From contig JAFSEB010000060.1 in the NCBI GenBank assembly GCA_017435905.1, positions 1-61,521 of the forward strand: DNA of 61,521 nucleotides, read 5' to 3'. Of the stretch, positions 1 through 8,408 are shown piece by piece. Position 1 is the first letter of the stretch; every line of letters begins with the position of its first letter. A model generated the notes under the pieces. That model was not told where the DNA came from. It did not search any database and saw only the letters and a list, made by a program, of their open reading frames with translations. The position numbers were made by a program, and so were the translations under genes. Source of the DNA: Clostridia bacterium (GTDB taxonomy: Bacteria; Bacillota; Clostridia; Christensenellales; CAG-138).

Positions 1-36
1 ACAACGCTCTTCTATGCTAAGATGTCTGTAGTTCAT
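1..36 (-). CDS. IS30-family transposase, N-terminal fragment cut by window edge
   Basis: Twelve codons are visible, MNYRHLSIEERC, starting with ATG at 36 behind an AAGGAGC ribosome binding site about six bases upstream. IS30-family DDE transposases typically begin with a helix-turn-helix region introduced by a Y-x-H-L-[ST]-x-E-E-R motif, which matches. The catalytic DDE domain is not in the window, so whether the copy is intact cannot be judged. Confidence 0.6.
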   Translation of the reverse strand, partial: MNYRHLSIEERC

Positions 37-140
37 ACTTTGCTCCTTCGTAGTTTTGTTGTGTGGTAACTTCATTCTACCAGAGCTTTGTATGAACTTC
101 TTCTTTTTCTTCTCTGTTGCACTTGATAGTATAATTCACC
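1..140 (-). mobile_element. IS30-family insertion sequence, left end (element continues beyond the window)
   Basis: Read on the minus strand, this stretch has a terminal-repeat-like AT-rich end (about 116-140), a short leader, an AAGGAG ribosome binding site (about 42-47) and the first 12 codons of a transposase at 36-1. The N-terminus MNYRHLSIEERC resembles the conserved start of IS30-family transposases. The element appears to end just outside the terminator hairpin of the XRE gene at 153-175. The other end and any target duplication lie outside the window, so the exact boundary (about 140) is inferred. Confidence 0.65.
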
Positions 141-152
141 AAGCAAAAAACC

Positions 153-175
153 GCCGGGCTGTTTTACAGCCCGGC
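153..175. terminator. Bidirectional rho-independent terminator
   Basis: A 9-bp perfect stem (GCCGGGCTG / CAGCCCGGC) with loop TTTTA is followed on the minus strand by GGTTTTTTG and on the plus strand by AGTTTCATTTTT. It terminates the XRE regulator gene on the minus strand. Confidence 0.8.
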
Positions 176-223
176 AGTTTCATTTTTGGTTAGCGCATTA
201 ATATGGAAAGCGAACAGCACCGT

Positions 224-883
224 TCACCGTCTTTGATAGAGGACAAGCTCCGGATCCTCCCCGTTTTCCGCATAGGTGCAGACCAGCAGAAAGCTCATGT
301 TCGCTGCGATGCCGAAGCACCTGTCGCCGCCGAATTCGCAGGGAAGCTGATTGCCGAGATACGTCGCATCATCGCTGAGGAACCTGACCGTATCGCCGCT
401 TGGCAGCCGGTAGGCAAGGTTGATGAAGCTGCCCGAAAGCACGTTAAGATCCTCCACCCGGGGCATGCCTTCGATATTCAGCGCGTTGAACTCATCGATC
501 AGCTGCCGTTTGAATGCGTCAAAATGCACTTCGCCGCCGATCTGCGCATATTTCTGCAGATAATCGAGGGTGAATTCCCCCTCGTGATAGCACCACTTGC
601 AGTATTCCTCATTGAATACGCCGTCAAGCTCCTTGGAGGTGGTGGCGTCGTCAAGCTCCATGCCGCAGCAATGGCAGACCATCTGCCTCGGGGAGCCGAG
701 CAGCGTGTTGATGGACACATCAAACAGCTTTGACAGCTGCTTCAGCGTTTCCGTGTTGGGGAGCGTTTCCCCGTTTTCCCACCGGGATACCGCCTGCCGA
801 GTCACAAACACCTTTTCCGCCAGTTCATCCTGCGACAGCCCTTTTTTCGTTCTGAGTCCGTAAATGATCTCTTTTGGTTCCAT
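224..883 (-). CDS. XRE-family transcriptional regulator with putative zinc-ribbon domain
   Basis: A 219-residue protein. Residues 1-63 form a Cro/CI-type helix-turn-helix (LSQDELAEKVFVTRQAVSRW), so it should bind DNA. Residues about 70-115 carry paired cysteines (C70/C73 and C95/C98) in a CHCCGMELDD ... YCKWCYHEGEF arrangement, as in the putative zinc-ribbon domain often fused to this HTH in Firmicutes. The rest, about 115-219, is an unassigned ligand-type domain. ATG at 883 follows a GGAGAGGTG ribosome binding site. It sits alone, downstream of an IS30 end and upstream of the pckA terminator. Its target and ligand are unknown. Confidence 0.85.
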   Translation of the reverse strand: MEPKEIIYGLRTKKGLSQDELAEKVFVTRQAVSRWENGETLPNTETLKQLSKLFDVSINTLLGSPRQMVCHCCGMELDDATTSKELDGVFNEEYCKWCYHEGEFTLDYLQKYAQIGGEVHFDAFKRQLIDEFNALNIEGMPRVEDLNVLSGSFINLAYRLPSGDTVRFLSDDATYLGNQLPCEFGGDRCFGIAANMSFLLVCTYAENGEDPELVLYQRR

Positions 884-959
884 GCAATATCACCTCTCCC
901 CCATTGTATTGCCGAAAAGCCCGCAGCACAAGCAACAGCGTGTTGCTGCGGACAAAAAC

Positions 960-984
960 CGCCCCGTGCTTTGTGCACGGGGCG
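960..984 (-). terminator. Terminator of pckA
   Basis: A 10-bp stem CGCCCCGTGC / GCACGGGGCG with a 5-base loop lies 21 bases past the pckA stop. On the minus strand it is followed by GGTTTTTGTCC. Confidence 0.8.
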
Positions 985-1005
985 TTCGTTTTTCGCTGAT
1001 GCGGC

Positions 1006-2577
1006 TTACGCCTTTGGGCCTGCCTTCACGATGTTTTCGGGCATGTTGCCGTACTTCTCGAAGTTCTTCACGAAGCGGGAGGCAAGATCCTTTGCGGTGG
1101 CTTCGTACTCGGCAAGATCCTTCCACATGGCACGCTGGTTGAGGCACTCATCCGGCACGTTGGGGCAGGTCTTGGGTACGCTGACGTTGAAGATGGGATC
1201 AAGCTCAAACTCGGCCTTTTCAAGCTCTCCGTTGAGGGCGGCGGTGACCATGGCACGGGTGTACTTGAGCTTCATACGGGAACCGACGCCGTACTTGCCG
1301 CCGGCCCAGCCGGTGTTGACAAGGTAGACCTTGGCGTCATGCTCTTCGATCTTCTTGCCCAGCATTTCCGCATAGAAGGAGGGGTGCAGGGGCAGGAAGG
1401 GTGCGCCGAAGCAGGTGGAGAAGGTAGTCTGGGGCTCCACGATGCCGCGCTCCGTGCCGGCCAGCTTGGAGGTATAACCGGAAACGAAGTGGAACATGGC
1501 CTGATCCTTATCGAGGCGGGAGATGGGGGGCAGCACGCCGAAGGCATCCGCCGTCAGGAAGATGACGGTCTTGGGATGGCCTGCCACGCCGGGGATGACG
1601 CAGTTGGGGATGTATTCCACGGGGTAGCCCACACGGGTGTTCTCGGTGAGGGAGTTGTCCGCAAAGTCGAACTCACGGGTCTTGTCATCCATCACCACGT
1701 TTTCCACCAGGGAGCCGAACTTGATGGCATCCCAGATCTGGGGCTCGTTTTCCTTGGAAAGGTTGATGCACTTGGCATAGCAGCCGCCCTCGATGTTGAA
1801 GCAGCCGGTATCGCTCCAGCCGTGCTCGTCATCGCCGATGAGCATGCGGTTGGGGTCGGCGCTGAGGGTGGTCTTGCCGGTGCCGGAAAGGCCGTAGAAG
1901 AGGGCAACATCGCCATCCTTGCCCACGTTGGCGCTGCAGTGCATGGAAAGAACGCCCTGCTTGGGCAGGAGGTAGTTCATCACGGAGAAGACGGACTTCT
2001 TGATCTCGCCCGCATACTGGCTGCCGGCGATGACGACCATACGCTTATCGAAGTTGACGAGGATCGCCGCTTCGCTGTTCACGCCGTCCACCTCGGGGAT
2101 GCACTTGAAGCCGGGGGCTGCGATGATGGTAAAGCCGGGCACGAAATCCTGCAGCTGTTCTTCGCTGGGACGAACGAGGAGCTGATGGATGAAAAGGTTC
2201 TGGCTTGCAAGCTCGTTGATGACACGCACGGGGAGATGGTAGGTCTCATCGGCACCGGCGAAGCCGTCGAACACGAAGATGTTGCGGCCCTGCAGATATG
2301 CCATCATGCGGTTGTAAATGCCGTTGAACTTTTCCACGCTGATGGGAACGTTCACTTTGCCCCAATCGATGTCATCATGCACGGAAGGGGTATCCACGAC
2401 AAAGCGGTCGTTAGGGGAACGGCCGGTGTATTTGCCGGTGGTCACCACCAGCGCACCGGTGTTGGAGAGCTTGCCTTCACCTGCCGCAAGCGCATGCTCC
2501 ACGAGCTGTGCAGGGGTCAGGTTGCGATAGACGGCCTTCGGTGCGATGATCCCGAGGGATTCGATGTAGGATTTCAT
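1006..2577 (-). CDS. pckA: Phosphoenolpyruvate carboxykinase (ATP)
   Basis: A 523-residue cytosolic enzyme interconverting oxaloacetate + ATP and PEP + CO2 + ADP. In anaerobes it often runs in the carboxylating, ATP-forming direction. Visible motifs are the substrate site TGRSPNDRF (51-59), the kinase P-loop GLSGTGKTT (229-237) and the metal-binding IGDDEHGW (247-254), all typical of the ATP-dependent family. Two upstream in-frame starts exist, but the AAAGGAG ribosome binding site is correctly spaced (about 8 bases) only for the ATG at 2577. It ends at a strong hairpin terminator. A nitroreductase gene lies 91 bp upstream on the same strand. Confidence 0.96.
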   Translation of the reverse strand: MKSYIESLGIIAPKAVYRNLTPAQLVEHALAAGEGKLSNTGALVVTTGKYTGRSPNDRFVVDTPSVHDDIDWGKVNVPISVEKFNGIYNRMMAYLQGRNIFVFDGFAGADETYHLPVRVINELASQNLFIHQLLVRPSEEQLQDFVPGFTIIAAPGFKCIPEVDGVNSEAAILVNFDKRMVVIAGSQYAGEIKKSVFSVMNYLLPKQGVLSMHCSANVGKDGDVALFYGLSGTGKTTLSADPNRMLIGDDEHGWSDTGCFNIEGGCYAKCINLSKENEPQIWDAIKFGSLVENVVMDDKTREFDFADNSLTENTRVGYPVEYIPNCVIPGVAGHPKTVIFLTADAFGVLPPISRLDKDQAMFHFVSGYTSKLAGTERGIVEPQTTFSTCFGAPFLPLHPSFYAEMLGKKIEEHDAKVYLVNTGWAGGKYGVGSRMKLKYTRAMVTAALNGELEKAEFELDPIFNVSVPKTCPNVPDECLNQRAMWKDLAEYEATAKDLASRFVKNFEKYGNMPENIVKAGPKA

Positions 2578-2668
2578 CTTCATACTCCTTTGCTTTCGCA
2601 TTTTAATACACAGTGAAATACAGTTACCGTATCAAGCTGCGCACGGGCGCAGAAAATCATCTTGCTGT

Positions 2669-3190
2669 TCAGCGCTGCCAGCCATCCTCAAACACGATGT
2701 TTTCAAGGGGAAGTCTGGGACGGGACTTGGGCGCTTCCGCCGGCACGCCAAGGGGCGTCACGGCCACAACACGCACATCCTGCGGAATGCCCAGCAGGTT
2801 GCGGACGGGGTTTTCCGGGAAGTAACCCACCCAGCAGGTGCCGAGGCCTTCCGCCGTAGCGGCAAGCACCACATGCTCCATGCTGATGCCGCAGTCCACA
2901 AGGTAGTATTCCTTGCCGGAATTGAAGCCGCTGTCGGTAGAGTCGGCACAAAGGACGATGGCGTAGGGCGCAGTTTCATAGCAGGCCTTGGAGGGGTTGT
3001 CGATCAGCTCGCCCAGCATGCTGCGCTTCTCGGGGTCGGACACCACGATGTAGCGGTGGCACTGCCTGTTGCACCAGGAGGGGGACAGCCTTGCCGCTTC
3101 AAGGATGCGGTCAACGGTCTCTCTCGGAACGGGGGTATCCTGATATTTGCGGATGGAGCGGCGTGCCGCAACGGTTTCAAAAAATTCCAT
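2669..3190 (-). CDS. Nitroreductase-family flavoprotein
   Basis: A 173-residue protein of the nitroreductase (FMN-dependent NAD(P)H oxidoreductase) fold. The N-terminal RRSIRKY phosphate-binding motif (10-16), the central SPSWCNRQ segment and the C-terminal GLGTCWVGYF are family hallmarks. It probably forms an FMN homodimer reducing nitro, quinone or similar compounds; the natural substrate is unknown. ATG at 3190 follows GGGAGAAACAG. The upstream region contains a TGGTATGAT extended -10-like sequence near 3217-3225. Confidence 0.88.
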   Translation of the reverse strand: MEFFETVAARRSIRKYQDTPVPRETVDRILEAARLSPSWCNRQCHRYIVVSDPEKRSMLGELIDNPSKACYETAPYAIVLCADSTDSGFNSGKEYYLVDCGISMEHVVLAATAEGLGTCWVGYFPENPVRNLLGIPQDVRVVAVTPLGVPAEAPKSRPRLPLENIVFEDGWQR

Positions 3191-3378
3191 TCTGTTTCTC
3201 CCGTTTTATCATATTATGCGATCATACCAAAAACTATACGCACAAATGCAAGATTTCCTGCACTATCATCTAAAAAAGCAGCAAATCTTTTTGTTCAGTA
3301 TAGCATCTGCCATCCGTTTTGACAACCGTTCCTGCAGGGTGATACACGTTTTTTTCGCCGAAAAGGCTGCCGCCGCTG

Positions 3379-3407
3379 TTGTACCTGCAGGATGTGCATG
3401 GTAAAAT
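3379..3407 (+). promoter_or_regulatory. Putative sigma-A promoter for the L,D-transpeptidase gene
   Basis: -35 TTGTAC (3379-3384), 17-bp spacer, -10 TAAAAT (3402-3407), preceded by TGG (extended -10). It lies 35 bases before the TTG start. Confidence 0.55.
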
Positions 3408-3441
3408 AGATAAAAATGATAAATTTGGATGAGGTGTCCCT

Positions 3442-4269
3442 TTGCATAAGCGTTTCCCCCTTTGTTTTTCCGCCGCCCTGCTGCTTTTCACCGTGCTTTC
3501 CTTCGGCGGCTGTGCCTATATTGCAGACCCTGTTCCGGTGCCCCCGCCGGTGGTGGATGTAACGCCCGTACCGACGCCGGAGCCGACGCCTGCTCCCACG
3601 CCGATGCCCACGCCTTCCCCCACGCCGTCGCCCACACCTTCCCCCACACCGGAGCCCACGCCCACCCCCGTGCCCACGCCCTACCGCAGCGAGGCATACC
3701 CCCTTGCGCCAAAGAGCCTTCGCACCAAGGAGGGCGGCCGCTATGCGGAGGAAGAAAAGCTGAACAAGGATCCCGAAAAGTTCTACACGGTGGTGGACCT
3801 TGTGAACCAGGCGGTGTTCGTCTACAAAAAAGATGCGGCAGGCGAATACACGGTGCTCGTTCGGGAAATGATCTGCTCCTCCGGCATCGAGGAGACCGAC
3901 CGCAGCCCCCGGGGCACCTTCAAAATGGGCGAGGACTACAAGCGGTTTGCCTTCTTCGTGAATTTCGGCGTATACGGGCAGTACTGGTCCCAGATCCGGG
4001 GCAGCATCTATTTCCACTCCGTGCCCTATTCCGAGCGTGATGACCGCTACCTTATCGAGGAGGAATTCTGGAAGCTTGGCACCCCTGCCTCCCACGGCTG
4101 CATCCGCCTTCAGCCCGATGATGCCCAGTGGGTCTACCTTTACATCTGCCCCGGCAGCACCGTGACCATTACCGATGAGCTGCCTGCGGATCCCGTTCTT
4201 CGGGAGCGTTTGCTGCCCAAAGAACTGCCCACGCCGGACTGCTTTGAGATCGCCAAAAAAGAAGATTGA
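3442..4269 (+). CDS. L,D-transpeptidase (YkuD domain) lipoprotein with Thr-Pro linker
   Basis: A 275-residue predicted lipoprotein: signal segment 1-23 ending FGG-C24, a rigid TPxPTP-type proline repeat at about 41-80, then a YkuD catalytic domain. The active-site motif SHGCIR is at 217-222 (Cys220), with the partner histidine in FHSVPY (His192). Such enzymes cross-link peptidoglycan stem peptides (3-3 links) or anchor proteins, acting outside the membrane. The start is TTG at 3442, set by GAGGTG five bases upstream. It is monocistronic, with the tRNA-Met pair downstream. The lipobox is imperfect (Phe at -3), so a simple signal anchor is possible. Confidence 0.9.
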   Translation: MHKRFPLCFSAALLLFTVLSFGGCAYIADPVPVPPPVVDVTPVPTPEPTPAPTPMPTPSPTPSPTPSPTPEPTPTPVPTPYRSEAYPLAPKSLRTKEGGRYAEEEKLNKDPEKFYTVVDLVNQAVFVYKKDAAGEYTVLVREMICSSGIEETDRSPRGTFKMGEDYKRFAFFVNFGVYGQYWSQIRGSIYFHSVPYSERDDRYLIEEEFWKLGTPASHGCIRLQPDDAQWVYLYICPGSTVTITDELPADPVLRERLLPKELPTPDCFEIAKKED

Positions 4270-4285
4270 TTTTTTGAAAAAGTGC

Positions 4286-4314
4286 TTGACCTTTCCCCTG
4301 CCCTGTGTTATTAT
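4286..4314 (+). promoter_or_regulatory. Promoter of the tRNA-Met pair
   Basis: -35 TTGACC (4286-4291), 17-bp spacer, -10 TATTAT (4309-4314), 31 bp upstream of the first tRNA. Confidence 0.75.
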
Positions 4315-4344
4315 AGCTCTTGCAGCAGCATTGCAGCATTACGT

Positions 4345-4420
<76 letters not shown>

Positions 4421-4447
4421 CAAAGCGCGCGCATGCGCGCTTCATAT

Positions 4448-4524
4448 GCCGGCGTAGCTCAGTTGGCTAGAGCATTCGGTTCATACCCGGAGTGTCATTG
4501 GTTCGAATCCGATCGCCGGTACCA
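4448..4524 (+). tRNA. tRNA-Met (CAT), elongator, CCA encoded
   Basis: Acceptor GCCGGCG pairs with CGCCGGT (one terminal G-U). D-stem is GCTC/GAGC, anticodon arm TTCGG-TTCATAC-CCGGA, T-arm ATTGG-TTCGAAT-CCGAT, followed by ACCA. All stems close. Paired position 1-72 and the weaker anticodon stem distinguish it from the initiator. An Ile2 (lysidine) identity is the alternative but fits less well. Confidence 0.9.
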
Positions 4525-4526
4525 CG

Positions 4527-4564
4527 TCATCGCAGACTTCACTAAGTCTGCGATGATTTTTTTT
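4527..4564 (+). terminator. Terminator of the tRNA-Met operon
   Basis: A 13-bp perfect stem (4527-4539 / 4544-4556) with loop CACT is followed by eight T residues, starting three bases after the CCA of the second tRNA. Confidence 0.92.
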
Positions 4565-4731
4565 CAAAAATCATCTTTCACCCGTTCCGTTGCTCCTCCT
4601 TTTTTGGAAAGCATCCGCTGCATTTTTCTTCCGTTTCAACACCCTTCCGGGGTGTTTTTTTTCTTTGTCTTTTTGCCGCAGCTTGCGGTTTTTTCTTTCC
4701 TGTGGCATCATACAGAAAAGGCGGTGATACC

Positions 4732-5502
4732 ATGTATTCTTTTCTTCACGAACTGCTGGCGGACAAACAGGGCGGCGCCATCTTTTCCTGCTTTGGCATC
4801 TGGCATTTTCTTTATATCCTTCTTGCCGCCGCTGCGGCGGCTGCTGTGCTGTATGCCTGCCGAAACAAGCCTGCCGATGCAAAGAAGCGGACAGCTGCCG
4901 CATTTCTCAACATTGCCTTCGCTCTTTACATGGCGGACTTTTTCCTGATGCCCCTTGCCTACGGTGAGATCGACATTGAAAAGCTGCCCTTCCACGCATG
5001 CACCGCCATGTGCGTTATGTGCTTTTTGAGTTATCACAGCAAGCGCATCGGAACATACAGAGGCTCTTTCGTTATGCTTGGCTTCATCTCCAACCTTGTG
5101 TACCTCATTTACCCTGCAGGCGTTATGTGGCATCAGGTAAGCCCCTTCTCCTACCGGGTGGTGCAGACGCTGCTGTTCCACGCCCTGATGAGCGTTTACG
5201 GCTTCCTTTTCCTCATTTATGACCGCCGTGAGCTGAGTTTGAAGCAATGCCGCAGCGACCTTGCGGTACTCATCGGCATGACGCTGTGGGCCATGCTGGG
5301 CAATTATGCATACAACGGCACCTTTGAAGGCTACTCCCACTTTTTCAACTGGTTTTTTGTGGTGCAGGATCCCTTTTACCTGCTGCCTGCAAAGATTGCG
5401 CCCTATGTGATGCCCGTATTGAACATTGCGGTGTTCTTTGCGGCGGAAATGCTCGTTTCCTTTGCCCTGCATCGTATCCGGAAAAAGCGCAGGGCGGCGT
5501 GA
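4732..5502 (+). CDS. YwaF/TMEM164-like integral membrane protein
   Basis: A 256-residue protein with about seven hydrophobic segments (near 24-42, 58-77, 87-99, 113-130, 143-161, 177-192 and 223-245). The pattern FGIWHFLY near the N-terminus, PFHACTAMCV in the middle and a C-terminal PFYLLPAKI segment resemble the YwaF/TIGR02206 family of bacterial membrane proteins related to eukaryotic TMEM164. Biochemical role in bacteria is not established. ATG at 4732 is chosen because GGCGGTGAT lies directly upstream. It is the only gene between the tRNA terminator and the GNAT promoter. Confidence 0.65.
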   Translation: MYSFLHELLADKQGGAIFSCFGIWHFLYILLAAAAAAAVLYACRNKPADAKKRTAAAFLNIAFALYMADFFLMPLAYGEIDIEKLPFHACTAMCVMCFLSYHSKRIGTYRGSFVMLGFISNLVYLIYPAGVMWHQVSPFSYRVVQTLLFHALMSVYGFLFLIYDRRELSLKQCRSDLAVLIGMTLWAMLGNYAYNGTFEGYSHFFNWFFVVQDPFYLLPAKIAPYVMPVLNIAVFFAAEMLVSFALHRIRKKRRAA

Positions 5503-5523
5503 CGGTTTCTGCACCGCTGCCCC

Positions 5524-5552
5524 TTGTCTCCGCCCGTAAAAGGGCGTATACT
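5524..5552 (+). promoter_or_regulatory. Promoter of the GNAT gene with inverted repeat in the spacer
   Basis: -35 TTGTCT (5524-5529), 17-bp spacer, -10 TATACT (5547-5552). The spacer itself contains the inverted repeat CGCCC-GTAAAA-GGGCG (5531-5546), a plausible operator. Confidence 0.6.
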
Positions 5553-5635
5553 GTTCTTGCCGGTATCCCGGCACAAATTCAATTTGGAGCATGCTGTTTG
5601 AAGAAGAACAACACCTTGGAGATTGTGGGCTGACC

Positions 5636-5663
5636 GGGAGGTCGCCTGCAAGCTGCACCTCCC
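5636..5663 (+). other. 5' UTR stem-loop ahead of the GNAT gene
   Basis: GGGAGGT / ACCTCCC (5636-5642 / 5657-5663) closes a 14-base loop in the roughly 150-nt untranslated leader. No known riboswitch motif was recognised. Confidence 0.4.
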
Positions 5664-5709
5664 GAAAGCAGGAACAAAACAAAACCGCAATTTTCAGGAG
5701 GAAATACAA

Positions 5710-6330
5710 ATGAATGATTACTTGATCCGCAACGAGATCCCCGCTGACCACCGCAACGTGGAACACATGGTCAGGGAGGCTTTTTGGAATGTTTACCGTC
5801 CCGGCTGTTTGGAACATTATGTGCTCCACTGCCTGCGAAAGGACCCTGCCTTTGTCCCCGAGCTTGATTTCGTGATGGAGCAGAACGGGCAGCTGATCGG
5901 CCAGAACATGTTCATGCATGCTGTCATCAAGGCGGATGACGGCAGAGATATCCCCATCATGACGATGGGCCCCATCTGCATCACACCGGAGCGGAAGCGG
6001 CAGGGCTATGGAAAGATCCTGCTGGACTATTCCGTGGAGCAGGCTGCAAGGCTCGGCTGCGGTGCGCTGTGCTTTGAGGGCAACATCAACTTTTACGGGA
6101 AAAGCGGCTTCACCTATGCAAGCAGCTACGGCATCCGCTACCACGGCCTGCCGGAGGGTGCGGATGCATCCTTTTTCCTCTGCAGGGAGCTCATTCCCGG
6201 TTACCTTGCCGGCATCACCGGCGAATATGCGCCGCCGCAGGGGTATTTTGTGGATGAAGCCGAGACGGAAGCCTTCGACGCCCTGTTTCCGCCAAAGGAA
6301 AAGCTGCGCCTTCCCGGGCAGCTGTTCTGA
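5710..6330 (+). CDS. GNAT-family N-acetyltransferase
   Basis: A 206-residue acyl-CoA-dependent transferase. The central MTMGPICITPERKRQGYGK segment is the GNAT motif A with an R/Q-x-x-G-x-G/A acetyl-CoA pyrophosphate loop (RKRQGYGK). It is followed by ALCFEGNINFYGKSGF, typical of YhbS-like members. The substrate (protein or small molecule) cannot be read from sequence. ATG at 5710 follows AGGAGG by eight bases; an upstream in-frame ORF extension lacks a ribosome binding site. It is monocistronic, with a terminator 27 bases after the stop. Confidence 0.88.
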   Translation: MNDYLIRNEIPADHRNVEHMVREAFWNVYRPGCLEHYVLHCLRKDPAFVPELDFVMEQNGQLIGQNMFMHAVIKADDGRDIPIMTMGPICITPERKRQGYGKILLDYSVEQAARLGCGALCFEGNINFYGKSGFTYASSYGIRYHGLPEGADASFFLCRELIPGYLAGITGEYAPPQGYFVDEAETEAFDALFPPKEKLRLPGQLF

Positions 6331-6356
6331 TGCATTCAGCGCCTGAAAAGGCGCCG

Positions 6357-6390
6357 AACCGGAGCGAATCCCGCTCCGGTTTTTGTTTTT
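6357..6390 (+). terminator. Terminator of the GNAT gene
   Basis: Ten-bp stem AACCGGAGCG / CGCTCCGGTT with a 5-base loop, followed by TTTTGTTTTT. Confidence 0.9.
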
Positions 6391-6411
6391 CGCAAAAAGA
6401 ATGATGAATTT

Positions 6412-6439
6412 CTGACAATTTCGTTATTTTTTATACAAT
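6412..6439 (+). promoter_or_regulatory. Putative promoter of gctAB
   Basis: -35 CTGACA (6412-6417), 16-bp spacer, -10 TACAAT (6434-6439). The resulting leader of about 90 nt contains a 7-bp hairpin GTGGGCT / AGCCCAC (6484-6490 / 6502-6508). Confidence 0.5.
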
Positions 6440-6535
6440 TTGCTATTTACTATTACACCCGGAAAGGAGTATACTTTGAAATCGTGGGCTGCATGAGCAA
6501 AAGCCCACCCCACAATACAGAAGGAGAACGAGCAT

Positions 6536-7489
6536 ATGCCCGATACCGCCGGCAAGGCATTGCCTTTACAGGACGATAAAAAGAAGACCGATAAGCGTAT
6601 GACGCTGCATGATGCCGTTGCGGCCTATGTGCAGGATGGCGGCAGCATCGTTTTCAGCGGCATGGGCGGCGCCCAGTGCGTGGCCCACGCATATGAGATC
6701 ATCCGCCAGAAGAAAAAGGGTCTGACCCTCATCGGCGACAGCCCCTGCGATGCGGGCGATATGCTGATGGGTGCAGGCGTCCTCAAGCGTGCGGAGCTTG
6801 CATGGTGCGGCTATGCGGTGGCAGGTCTCGGCCCCAATTACCGCCGCATCGTGGAAAAGAAGATCCCCCATGAAATGGAACTGATCGATTATTCCAACTA
6901 CACCATCGGCCTCAGGCTGATGGCAGGCGCTATGGGTCTCCCCTTCCTTCCCACCCGTTCCCTCCTCGGCTCCGACCTGATGACCTACAACAAGGACATC
7001 AAGCAGATGGATGATCCCTACACCGGCGAACCCGTGGCACTTGTGCCTGCCGTGCACCCGGATGTTGCGCTCATCCACTGCAGCCGTGCGGATATCCACG
7101 GCAATGCGCAGATCTTCGGCTTTACCGCCAATGCGGAAAACGCCGCCCGTGCGGCAAAGCGCTGCATCATCACCTGCGAAGAGATCGTGGATACCGATGT
7201 GATCCGGCAGCATGCCCACGCTACCTGCATCCCCGGCTATGCGGTGGATGCGGTGGTGCACCTTCCCTTTGCCTGCCACCCCTGGAACTTCCCCTACGAT
7301 TATGCCTACGATATCCCCTTCCACGGGGAGCAGACCCGTGCCTTCAAAACAAGGGAAGGGTTCCTTGCATGGCTTGACGAATGGTGCTTCGGCACGAAGG
7401 ATCACGAAGAGTACCTTGACAAGGTGGGCAGGGAACGGCTCGCAAAGCTCAAGGATATCGAGCAGAAATTCTGCCCCAAGCATTGGTAG
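6536..7489 (+). CDS. gctA: Glutaconate CoA-transferase-like, subunit A (family I)
   Basis: A 317-residue alpha subunit of a family I CoA-transferase. In Acidaminococcus the A2B2 enzyme moves CoA from acetyl- or glutaconyl-CoA to (R)-2-hydroxyglutarate or glutaconate in glutamate fermentation. Family features are GGSIVFSGMGG near 36-46, AGAMGLPFLPTRSLLGSD and PAVHPDVALIHCSRAD. The catalytic glutamate is in the B subunit. The gene has AAGGAG nine bases upstream and is followed after 9 bp by gctB. The hydroxyglutaryl-CoA dehydratase genes are not nearby, so a different acyl pair is possible. Confidence 0.85.
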   Translation: MPDTAGKALPLQDDKKKTDKRMTLHDAVAAYVQDGGSIVFSGMGGAQCVAHAYEIIRQKKKGLTLIGDSPCDAGDMLMGAGVLKRAELAWCGYAVAGLGPNYRRIVEKKIPHEMELIDYSNYTIGLRLMAGAMGLPFLPTRSLLGSDLMTYNKDIKQMDDPYTGEPVALVPAVHPDVALIHCSRADIHGNAQIFGFTANAENAARAAKRCIITCEEIVDTDVIRQHAHATCIPGYAVDAVVHLPFACHPWNFPYDYAYDIPFHGEQTRAFKTREGFLAWLDEWCFGTKDHEEYLDKVGRERLAKLKDIEQKFCPKHW

Positions 7490-7498
7490 GAGGTCATC

Positions 7499-8353
7499 AT
7501 GGAAATCAAACACGCACCCGAATATACCCCCACGGAGCTGATGATCGTGATCTCCGCCCGTGAGATCGAAGACGGCGACCTCGTCTTCGCAGGCGTGGGC
7601 AACCCCACCCTCGGCGCACTCCTTGCAAGGATGACCCATGCGCCCTCCTCCCTCATCGCCACGGAATCCGGCTGCATCGGCCCTTCCCCCAAGCGCATCA
7701 TGCTGGGCATCGGCGACAATGCAGGCCTTGAAAACTGCATTGCCGTGGGCTCCCTTTGGCGGCTTTTTTCCGATCAGCAGCGGGGCTTTGTGGATATCGG
7801 CATGGTGGGCGGCGCCCAGATCGACCGCTTCGGCAACCTGAACAGCACCGCCATTTTCGGCGAGGGTGATTACTTCACCCCGGCGGCACGCCTTCCCGGC
7901 AGCGGCGGCGCCAACGATATCGCCAACTGCGCAAAACGCACCGTCATCTCCATTCCCCTTGAAAGGCGCCGCTTCCTTGAAAAGGTGGATTACATCACCT
8001 CCCCCGGCTTCCTGACCGGCGGCGATGCCCGTGCAAAGGCCGGTCTTCCCGGCGGCGGCCCCTCCGCCGTCATCACGGATAAATGCATCTTCCGCTTCCA
8101 TCCGGAAACGAAGGAAATGATGCTCGTGTCCGTGCACCCCGGCACCACCGTGGAGGATGTACAGCAGCAAGTTCCCTGGAAGCTCCTCCTTGCGGATGAG
8201 GTCACGGTGACCCCTGCCCCCACCGCAGAAGAAGTTGCCATGATCCGTGCCCTTGACGAGGACGGCATCTACACCGGCACGGGGCTTAAAACCCTCACCT
8301 TTGACCGCTATATCGAAATGCTGGAACGGTCCCTTGCACAGTTTTCGGAATAA
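7499..8353 (+). CDS. gctB: Glutaconate CoA-transferase-like, subunit B (family I)
   Basis: A 284-residue beta subunit. The ATESG motif places the expected catalytic glutamate at Glu56, which would form the gamma-glutamyl-CoA thioester intermediate. The GGAQIDRFGNLNST and GSGGANDIA motifs match GctB closely. It lies 9 bp after gctA with AGGAGG in between, so the two are co-transcribed and translated in stoichiometric amounts. It ends at a strong bidirectional terminator shared with the convergent symporter gene. Confidence 0.87.
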   Translation: MEIKHAPEYTPTELMIVISAREIEDGDLVFAGVGNPTLGALLARMTHAPSSLIATESGCIGPSPKRIMLGIGDNAGLENCIAVGSLWRLFSDQQRGFVDIGMVGGAQIDRFGNLNSTAIFGEGDYFTPAARLPGSGGANDIANCAKRTVISIPLERRRFLEKVDYITSPGFLTGGDARAKAGLPGGGPSAVITDKCIFRFHPETKEMMLVSVHPGTTVEDVQQQVPWKLLLADEVTVTPAPTAEEVAMIRALDEDGIYTGTGLKTLTFDRYIEMLERSLAQFSE

Positions 8354-8360
8354 CGCATAC

Positions 8361-8392
8361 AAAAAACAGGCTGCTTTCGCAGCCTGTTTTTT
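8361..8392. terminator. Bidirectional terminator between gctB and the symporter gene
   Basis: AAAAAACAGGCTGC / GCAGCCTGTTTTTT, a 14-bp arm with loop TTTC, giving a T-run on both strands between convergent genes. Confidence 0.93.
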
Positions 8393-8408
8393 GTATATGG
8401 CTTGATTT

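Noticed and set aside
1339..2616. 425-codon plus-strand frame over pckA
   Set aside because: Antisense shadow of a well-supported PEP carboxykinase; high-GC codon bias keeps the opposite strand open.
5600..5709. T-box or known riboswitch ahead of the GNAT gene
   Set aside because: No T-box TGGNACC sequence, specifier loop or terminator is visible; only a simple 7-bp hairpin.
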